Of a stretch of DNA of 8,537 nt, positions 1 through 5,013 are shown piece by piece (positions within the stretch are counted from its first letter, which is position 1; each line of letters begins with the position of its first letter). The notes below the pieces were generated by a model that made no database searches, was not told where the DNA came from, and saw nothing but the letters and a program-made list of their open reading frames with translations. The stretch is from assembly GCA_025350445.1 (NCBI GenBank), contig JANXXV010000059.1, forward strand, positions 1-8,537, read 5' to 3'. The DNA comes from Bryobacteraceae bacterium. GTDB taxonomy: Bacteria; Acidobacteriota; Terriglobia; Bryobacterales; Bryobacteraceae. The translations under genes were made by a program, and so were the position numbers.

Positions 1-326
1 CCACCAACCTCGACCCCGCGGATTTGGCCGACGAAGCCTTCCTGCGCCGTATCCACAACAAAATCTACATTGAGGCCTGCGATTCAGTCGTGTTCGACCA
101 GATCTTCCAGCGGGTCGTAACCAGCAAAGGAATCCCTGCCGAACCCGACAGCGCCGATTTCCTCCGCAAAATCTGTCTCCGCGAAGGCCGCGTCGAACTC
201 CGCGCCTGCTACCCTTCCGATATCTGCAATATTCTGCAATCCATCAGCCGCTACGAAGGCCGCCCGGTTCAGATGTCCAAACCCAACATCGAGAGAGCCG
301 CCGCCCTCTACTTCGCCAGATCTTGA
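1..326 (+). CDS. AAA-type ATPase, C-terminal fragment (5' end outside window)
   Basis: The open frame enters from the left edge (first full codon at 3) and ends at TGA 324-326, so only about the last 107 residues are visible. The segment begins TNLDPADLADEAFLRRI. This is the sensor-1 asparagine followed by the double-arginine (arginine finger) element of AAA ATPases. The rest is a helical lid domain that includes RACYPSDICNILQSI, which resembles the C-terminal part of a group of MoxR-like/AAA ATPases that I recall from Acidobacteriota. Walker A and B must lie upstream of the window. The role is ATP-driven remodelling of an unknown partner, probably in the cytoplasm. A TTG at 24 could be read as a start, but it falls inside the conserved motif, so it is not the real one. 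The gene ends 25 bases before the next start. Family assignment is fairly sure; the cellular role is unknown. Confidence 0.8.
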   Translation, partial: TNLDPADLADEAFLRRIHNKIYIEACDSVVFDQIFQRVVTSKGIPAEPDSADFLRKICLREGRVELRACYPSDICNILQSISRYEGRPVQMSKPNIERAAALYFARS

Positions 327-335
327 TAAAATTGA

Positions 336-341
336 GATAAT
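336..341 (+). promoter_or_regulatory. Possible -10 hexamer (GATAAT) before the DUF4920 gene
   Basis: An AT-rich patch lies between the ATPase stop and the next ATG in otherwise GC-rich DNA, and it contains GATAAT ten bases before the start codon at 352. No convincing -35 box lies 16-18 bases upstream. A purine run (AGAGAG) abuts the ATG and is too close to be a typical ribosome-binding site. The patch could drive a very short-leader message. The evidence is weak. Confidence 0.3.
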
Positions 342-351
342 CGGCAGAGAG

Positions 352-804
352 ATGAAACTCCTCGCCGTTTTCCTCATAGCCTCAAGCCTCTGCCCGGCGG
401 CAAGTCTAAACCTGGGTAGCCCATTCACGCTTAAGCAACCAGACCCCATAGGCAAAATAGCCTCAGCTCCCGCCGCCTATGTGGGAAAAACGATACAAGT
501 TAAGGGGAAGATCACCGAAGTCTGCCGGATGATGGGTTGCTGGATGAACCTCGCCGACTCCGAAACCGGCAAGCTCCTCAAGATCAAAGTGAACGACGGC
601 GACATCGTATTCCCAAAGGACTCCGCCGGCAAACTAGCCATCGCCGAAGGAAAACTCGTCAAAATCGAATTAACACGCGACCAGGCCGTTGCGCAAGCCA
701 GGCACGAAGCGCAAGAGCAAGGGCATAAATTTAACCCTGCTTCCATCAAATCCGGCGCAACCATGTATCAGCTCCAAGCCACGGGCGCTTTAGTCCTCGA
801 ATAA
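352..804 (+). CDS. Exported DUF4920-family protein
   Basis: This 150-residue protein has an N-terminal signal peptide: a lysine at residue 2, a hydrophobic stretch to about residue 12, and a likely cleavage near Ala17. C14 is not in a good lipobox, so I expect a soluble periplasmic protein rather than a lipoprotein. The mature part reads as an OB-like beta domain: YVGKTIQVKGKITEVC at about residues 43-58, then MGCWMNL at 61-67 and LKIKVNDGDIVFP at 76-88. The cysteine pair C58/C63 before Trp64 is the hallmark of DUF4920 proteins and could bind a metal or form a disulfide. The function of the family is not established to my knowledge. The start was chosen because ATG 352 gives a complete signal peptide. 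The stop is ten bases from the next gene, which is also exported, so the two may share a message. Confidence 0.8.
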   Translation: MKLLAVFLIASSLCPAASLNLGSPFTLKQPDPIGKIASAPAAYVGKTIQVKGKITEVCRMMGCWMNLADSETGKLLKIKVNDGDIVFPKDSAGKLAIAEGKLVKIELTRDQAVAQARHEAQEQGHKFNPASIKSGATMYQLQATGALVLE

Positions 805-814
805 CACTCTCCAA

Positions 815-2388
815 ATGAAACGAATTTCCGCTCTATTTGCAATCGGTGTGCTTCTGGCCGCCGCCGCTCTACCAGCCGCTCCAAAGAAGCCCAAACTGAT
901 CCTGACCATCGTCATCGACCAGTTCCGCTACGACTACCTCACCCGCTTCCGCAGCGACTATAAAGCAGGATTGGCCCGTCTGCTGGACCACGGCGCAGTA
1001 TTCACCAGCGCCTACTACGAACACTTTCCTCCCGTTACCGCCGTCGGCCACTCTACAATCCTCAGCGGCGCCACGCCCTCGGTCAGCGGAATCGTCGCCA
1101 ACGAATGGCTGGACCGCGAATCCGGAAAAGAAATCACCAGCGTGAGTGACGATGCCGCAAAACTCCTCGGCGGCAAGCCCGGCGACCCGGGCGCCTCCCC
1201 GCACCGCCTTCTGGTAAGCACCGTTGGCGACCAGTTGAAGATGGCCAACAACAACCAGACCAAATCCATCGGCGTATCCATCAAGGACCGCAGCGCCATT
1301 CTTCCCGTAGGCCGTATGGCCAACGGCGCGTTCTGGTTTGATCCCGCCTCCGGCAACTTCGTCAGTAGCACTTACTATTTCGACGCGTTGCCCGCCTGGG
1401 CCGCCAAATACAATTCTGACCGCGGAGTCGACAAATTCCTCGGCAAAGGCTGGTTGCCCTTCGACGCCAAGCCGGGCGCAACAGCCTATACGATTCTGCC
1501 CGCACAACCAGGCAAGGAATTCTACGACGCCCTGGAGCGCACGCCCTACGGCAACGAAATCATCGAACAGTTCGCCGAAGCGGCGCTGAAGGCGAGCAAC
1601 TCGGCCGCGGCCTGGCAACCGACCTCCTCAGCGTCAGCTTTTCCTCCAACGACAGAATCGGACACACTGTCGGCCCGGACGACGCGCGCATCCGCGATAT
1701 CTCCATCCAGACCGACCGCCTCATCGGGCGATTGATCCATTTCGCCGAGTCCAAAGCCGGGGCAGGAAACGTGTTGGTCGTCTTAACAGCGGACCACGGC
1801 GTGTCCCCCGTTCCCGCTTTGAGTGCCGAACGTCACCTGTCCGCGGGCTTCATCAAACCCGACACCATCGCCACCACCCTGCAATTGGCCCTCACTAACA
1901 AGTACGGCGCGGGCGACTGGGTGCAGATGAAAAAGGGTTACGAGATCGTCTACCTCAACCACCCTCTCATCGCCGGGAAGATTCTGAACGAAGCCGATGT
2001 GCAGACCACCGCCGCCGCCGCACTCCTGACTATTCCCCACATCGCCCGCGTCTATACCCGGTCCCAGTTGCTGCGCGGCGAATTGCTCGACGACGTGATC
2101 GACCATCGAGTCCGGGCCGGTTTCAACGTCGCCCGTTCCGCCGATCTGTTCGTCGTGCTCGATCCCTTCTACCTGTTTCAGAATGCAGCCACCGGAACGT
2201 CGCATACCTCCCCCTACAACTACGACACGCACGTCCCAATAATCTTCCTGGGCCCGCAAATCAAGCCCGGCCGCTACAACACAAAAATAGCAGTGAACGA
2301 TATCGCTCCCACCTTGGCAAATCTGCTCGAGATCGAAGTTCCGAACGGCTCGGTAGGCCGGGTGCTGGACGAAATCCTCGAAAAATAG
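815..2388 (+). pseudogene. Alkaline phosphatase-superfamily enzyme (PafA-like), split by a frameshift
   Basis: Two overlapping frames together make one protein of about 524 residues, close to the length of PafA (roughly 546). The first frame runs from ATG 815 to a stop at 1733-1735. The second is in register from about 1600 to TAG 2386-2388. Residues 1-21 form a signal peptide, so the enzyme would act in the periplasm or outside the cell. In corrected numbering the catalytic set known for PafA is all present with near-identical spacing: D35, T75 (nucleophile), N96, K157 and R159 in SIKDRS, D280 and H284 in SNDRIGH, D327/H328 in TADHG, and H473 in DTHVP. The expected reaction is metal-dependent (probably zinc) phosphomonoester hydrolysis for phosphate scavenging. 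The first-frame product alone lacks D280, H284, D327, H328 and H473 and could not be active. Conservation on both sides of the break suggests a recent lesion or a sequence error. If it is an error, annotate this as an intact gene. Confidence 0.85.
1596..1604 (+). other. Frameshift site in the phosphatase gene
   Basis: Frame 1 reads A-S-N (codons 1592-1600) and then turns into low-complexity S/A/T-rich sequence. The other frame, from CTC at 1600-1602, reads LGRGLATDLLSVSFSSND, which fits the family. Inserting one C at 1600 (AAC-CTC instead of AACTC) joins them perfectly. No slippery heptamer is visible at this site. Confidence 0.8.
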
Positions 2389-2474
2389 GCTGGCGCGCCA
2401 CACCATCGCCAACCCGGGGAGGCACCGAAGGGTTGTCGACAGGGTCGCCCGTCATGCTTTGCAATTGGCCGAAG

Positions 2475-2608
2475 CTAGCGTGCCGTCCCGGCTAATTCTT
2501 TACAACATGTTACTGGGCGCAAGGTGGGGCAGACACCTTGTCTGCGCGCGACCCCCCCGGTCGCGCTCTTGCGCCCGTCGTCAACTCTTACGGGGCACAA
2601 GACGCTAG
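2475..2608. repeat. Nested inverted-repeat block (cloverleaf-like)
   Basis: The stretch folds as nested stems read directly from the sequence. An outer stem pairs CTAGC (2475-2479) with GCTAG (2604-2608) and GTGCC (2480-2484) with GGCAC (2594-2598), leaving a five-base bulge. A middle stem pairs GGGCGCAAG (2515-2523) with CTTGCGCCC (2568-2576), nine perfect pairs. Two adjacent inner hairpins follow: GCAGACA (2529-2535) with TGTCTGC (2539-2545), three-base loop, and GCGCGACC (2546-2553) with GGTCGCGC (2559-2566), five-C loop. It could be an intergenic palindromic repeat of the REP/MITE kind, a structured RNA, or part of a terminator. There is no coding potential. It is not repeated elsewhere in the window, so dispersal is inference. 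Confidence 0.6.
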
Positions 2609-2646
2609 TGTAGGGTCTTCAAAATAACTATACAGCCCCGAGGACG

Positions 2647-2663
2647 GCGGACCCATGGTCCGC
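2647..2663. repeat. Small GC-rich hairpin
   Basis: GCGGACC (2647-2653) and GGTCCGC (2657-2663) are perfect seven-base arms around a three-base CAT loop. No T run follows, so it is not a classic intrinsic terminator. It lies 38 bases after the larger inverted-repeat block and may belong to the same kind of intergenic element. Confidence 0.5.
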
Positions 2664-2793
2664 GCCGAGGCTCCTGCCTTTGCTTCCCGGATCACAAGCG
2701 CCATCCAGGCGGATAGCCGCAGAGCCGGTGCACCCCCCCGTCCAATCCGAGTGCCGAGCCAATTTGCGGACACCAGAGCATAAATCGGTTCGC

Positions 2794-2799
2794 TACAAT
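2794..2799 (+). promoter_or_regulatory. Possible -10 box (TACAAT) for the Nramp gene
   Basis: TACAAT matches TATAAT at five of six bases and lies 95 bases before ATG 2895, in an AT-richer patch. The best upstream -35-like hexamer (TTGCGG, 2764-2769) is 24 bases away, too far for a standard sigma-70 promoter. The gene follows a long gap, so a promoter somewhere here is expected, but this exact assignment is tentative. Confidence 0.35.
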
Positions 2800-2894
2800 T
2801 ACGGAAAAGACACAAACTCCCAGCGCGGTAGCTCCCGGAACCCATCGAAGCCGCCGCAACGTACACCAACAATCCAAGCGGGACAGCGGTTCAG

Positions 2895-4190
2895 ATGCCA
2901 AAGAAAACCGGACACGATCTCTCCACAAAACGGCCGCACAAACCCCGGCAAGCTGGGCTCCGCCTCATCTGGTACAGGCTTTCGGCCTTGCTCGCCGTCC
3001 TCGGCCCGGGCTTCATCACCGCCAACGTCGACAACGACCCCGGCGGCATCCTCACCTACTCTCAGGCGGGAGCAAAGTACGGCTACGCCTTGCTTTGGAC
3101 GCTCATTCCTACAACCATCGCTCTCATCGTGGTTCAGGAGATGGCGTCCCGCATGGCCGTCGCAACCGGCAAGGGGCTGTCCGACCTTATCCGCGAGGAG
3201 TTCGGCCTGCGGATCACCTTCTTCACTATGATCGTGCTCGCCCTCGCCGACCTCGGAAACATCTTCGCGGAGTTCGCCGGCATCGCATCGGGAATGGGCA
3301 TTTTTGGAGTCACCAGGTACATCGCGGTGCCATGCGGGGCGGCACTCGTATGGTGGGTCATCGTCAGGGGTACCTACAAACCTGTCGAACGCATCCTGAT
3401 TCTCTTCTCCCTGGTCTACTTCGCCTATCCGGTCTCCGCGTACTTTGCTCATCCCGATTGGCACACCGCTCTGGTAAAGACCATCGTTCCGGAGTTTCGA
3501 TCCGACCCGGGTTACATCACTATGATGGTCGGTTTGATCGGAACCACCATCACGCCGTGGATGCAGTTCTATCTTCAGGCATCCATCGTCGAAAGAGGCA
3601 CCGGGAAAAAGGACTACCGCCTCGCACGCTGGGACGTCGTCCTAGGTTGCATCGTCACCGACGTGGTTGCCTTCTTCATCGTGGTCGCCTCCGCCGCCAC
3701 CCTCTTCAAATCGGGCCACGGAGAAATCAGCGATGCAGCGGAAGCGGCACTGGCATTGAAGCCGTTCGCAGGCCAGTTCGCCACAATTCTATTTGGAATC
3801 GGTCTGGTGAACGCCTCCCTTCTTTCAGCGGCCATCCTTCCCTTGGCCACGGCATACAACGTATGCGAAGGCTTGGGCTTTGAGTCCGGGATCGACAAAC
3901 GATTTTCACAAGCCAAGATTTTCTATTCTTTGTACACGTCCCTCATCGTGCTGGGCGCCGGGTCCGTGCTCATTCCCGGCTTGCCCCTCCTCAAGCTCAT
4001 TCTTATGTCGCAAGTAGCGAATGGTGTCCTCATCCCGTTCGTATTAATCTTCATGCTGCTTCTGGTGAACAAGAAAAGCCTCATGGGCGATATGCGGAAC
4101 CGCTTGTGGCAAAACATCGTCGCCGGTGCAACGGTGGTGATCATGATAGGGCTAACGGCAATGATGGTATGGAGTTCCATTTTTGGCTGA
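2895..4190 (+). CDS. Nramp/SLC11-family divalent metal transporter (divergent)
   Basis: This 431-residue polytopic membrane protein has about eleven hydrophobic segments from residue 28 to the C-terminus and a basic N-terminal tail. Family signatures are LGPGFITANVDNDPGG in TM1 (about 36-51), SQAGAKYGY (56-64), and GLIGTTITPWMQFYLQAS in TM6 (about 213-230). Canonical Nramp proteins carry DPGN in TM1 and MPH in TM6 at the metal site. Here these are DPGG and TTITPW, so the sulfur ligand from methionine is missing. That pattern resembles the Nramp-related branch thought to handle Mg2+ or Mn2+ (NRMT-like) rather than classical MntH. The substrate is therefore uncertain: Mn2+, Mg2+ or another divalent ion, probably imported across the inner membrane. 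ATG 2895 leaves a natural cytosolic tail, but the ribosome-binding site is poor. The next gene's ATG is 31 bases downstream. Confidence 0.85.
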   Translation: MPKKTGHDLSTKRPHKPRQAGLRLIWYRLSALLAVLGPGFITANVDNDPGGILTYSQAGAKYGYALLWTLIPTTIALIVVQEMASRMAVATGKGLSDLIREEFGLRITFFTMIVLALADLGNIFAEFAGIASGMGIFGVTRYIAVPCGAALVWWVIVRGTYKPVERILILFSLVYFAYPVSAYFAHPDWHTALVKTIVPEFRSDPGYITMMVGLIGTTITPWMQFYLQASIVERGTGKKDYRLARWDVVLGCIVTDVVAFFIVVASAATLFKSGHGEISDAAEAALALKPFAGQFATILFGIGLVNASLLSAAILPLATAYNVCEGLGFESGIDKRFSQAKIFYSLYTSLIVLGAGSVLIPGLPLLKLILMSQVANGVLIPFVLIFMLLLVNKKSLMGDMRNRLWQNIVAGATVVIMIGLTAMMVWSSIFG

Positions 4191-4209
4191 GCGGTATGGG
4201 GACATCCGC

Positions 4210-4215
4210 TACACT
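4210..4215 (+). promoter_or_regulatory. Possible -10 hexamer (TACACT) six bases before the rlmA-like start
   Basis: TACACT ends exactly six bases before ATG 4222, so transcription would begin at or next to the start codon, as in leaderless messages. No Shine-Dalgarno sequence is present between them and no good -35 box is seen. The same geometry recurs before the gene at 5014. Confidence 0.4.
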
Positions 4216-4221
4216 CGGCTA

Positions 4222-5001
4222 ATGCTCCAGTGCCCCGTCCGCGACTGCCAACTTCCCCTACAGCGCGATGACCGGCGGCGGCTCTGCCCCCGAGGCCATT
4301 CTTTCGACGTAGCCCGCAGCGGATACATCAACCTGCTTCAGCCCCAGGAACGCCGCTCCAAGCATCCCGGCGACACCGCAACCGCCGTGGCAGGAAGGCG
4401 CCGCCTGCATGACCTCGGCGTGACGGAACCGCTTCTCCAAGCCATCGAGCAGATCATCGCCCCATCCCCAAACGACGCGGTCCTCGACGCCGGCTGCGGC
4501 GACGGCTACTACCTCGGCTCCCTCGCCACCCGGACCGGTTTCGACGCCCACGGAGTAGACATCTCCATCCCGGCCATTGACGCCGCCGCCCGCCGCTACC
4601 CCCACTGCGAATGGATTGTAGCCAACGCCGACCGCCTCATTCCCTACGCCAACCACTCGTTCTCCGTAATCCTCTCCATCACCGCACGTATGAATCCGGG
4701 CGAGTTCCAACGTGTCCTGCGCGGCGATGGACGCCTGCTCGTCGCCCTGCCCGCCCCTGACGATCTGATCGAACTCCGCGGCGCCGGGCGCGACCGCACA
4801 GCGCGCACGGTCGACACATTCGCCCCCGCCTTCACGCTGGTCAATCAGATCCGCGCCACCACCACGGCCGACCTCGACGCAGCCGCCGTTCACGACGTGC
4901 TGCACTCCATTTACCGGCCGATGCAGTCGAAGCCCGCCCCAGCGATGCGGGTAACGTTCAGTCTGGATCTGCTGCTGTTCCGCCCAGGCGCTCCACTCTG
5001 A
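4222..5001 (+). CDS. rlmA: 23S rRNA (guanine-N1)-methyltransferase, RlmA family
   Basis: This 259-residue protein is collinear with E. coli RlmA (269). The N-terminus is a zinc-binding module with C4, C9, C22 and H26 (CPRGHSFD), followed by the family stretch ARSGYINLLQPQ (31-42), RRSKHPGD (44-51) and the conserved RRRL before the methyltransferase domain. S-adenosylmethionine motif I is VLDAGCGDGYY (87-97), and a later motif reads LSITARMNPGEF. The enzyme would methylate N1 of a guanine in helix 35 of 23S rRNA (G745 in the E. coli enzyme, G748 in the Gram-positive TlrB branch); the sequence alone does not tell me which. The first cysteine pair is spaced C-x4-C instead of the C-x2-C of E. coli. 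I chose ATG 4222 because it matches the family N-terminus; a TTG at 4183 in the same frame would overlap the transporter and add 13 unrelated residues. The stop lies 12 bases before the next gene. Confidence 0.85.
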   Translation: MLQCPVRDCQLPLQRDDRRRLCPRGHSFDVARSGYINLLQPQERRSKHPGDTATAVAGRRRLHDLGVTEPLLQAIEQIIAPSPNDAVLDAGCGDGYYLGSLATRTGFDAHGVDISIPAIDAAARRYPHCEWIVANADRLIPYANHSFSVILSITARMNPGEFQRVLRGDGRLLVALPAPDDLIELRGAGRDRTARTVDTFAPAFTLVNQIRATTTADLDAAAVHDVLHSIYRPMQSKPAPAMRVTFSLDLLLFRPGAPL

Positions 5002-5007
5002 TATATT
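5002..5007 (+). promoter_or_regulatory. Possible -10 hexamer (TATATT) six bases before the metallohydrolase start
   Basis: TATATT matches TATAAT at five of six bases, starts right after the rlmA-like stop codon and ends six bases before ATG 5014. This placement predicts a leaderless transcript, and no Shine-Dalgarno sequence lies between. No clear -35 element is visible 16-18 bases upstream. It has the same geometry as the hexamer before 4222. Confidence 0.45.
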
Positions 5008-5013
5008 CCCGTA

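Larger units (their letters stand above)
2389..2894. other. Gene-free stretch with inverted repeats and a possible promoter
   Basis: I see no convincing gene on either strand in these roughly 500 bases; the short open frames lack recognisable protein features. The stretch starts with a 10-base palindrome (TGGCGCGCCA, 2391-2400) two bases after the phosphatase stop. It continues with a nested inverted-repeat block (2475-2608) and a hairpin (2647-2663), and contains two seven-C runs (2552-2558 and 2733-2739). It ends with a -10-like TACAAT about 95 bases before the transporter start. The leader after that hexamer does not match any metal riboswitch (yybP-ykoY, M-box) that I can recognise. No classic terminator with a T run was found. 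Confidence 0.6.

Noticed and set aside
1596..1604. Programmed -1 ribosomal frameshift in the phosphatase gene
   Set aside because: The shift is in the -1 direction, but there is no slippery X-XXY-YYZ heptamer at the junction, and phosphatases of this family are not known to need recoding. A missing C is simpler.
2391..2400. Palindrome TGGCGCGCCA as a terminator for the phosphatase gene
   Set aside because: It is a perfect palindrome with no loop and no T run follows, so it does not make a usual intrinsic terminator.
2588..2872. Possible 94-residue gene on the - strand in the gap
   Set aside because: There are no recognisable domains and no ribosome-binding site, and it runs through the small hairpin and C runs; probably chance.
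2800..2894. Metal riboswitch in the transporter leader
   Set aside because: I looked for yybP-ykoY and M-box hallmarks and saw none; the leader has no strong internal stems.
2389..2894. CRISPR array or tRNA in the gap
   Set aside because: There are no regularly spaced direct repeats. The cloverleaf-like block lacks tRNA features such as the TTC T-loop and correct arm lengths.
2680..3231. Open frame of 183 residues on the + strand across the transporter start
   Set aside because: It is low-complexity (S/P/R-rich) and overlaps the well-supported Nramp reading frame in another frame; it is a shadow.
4183..4221. Earlier TTG start for the rlmA-like gene
   Set aside because: It would overlap the transporter end and add 13 residues without family similarity; the family N-terminus begins at ATG 4222.
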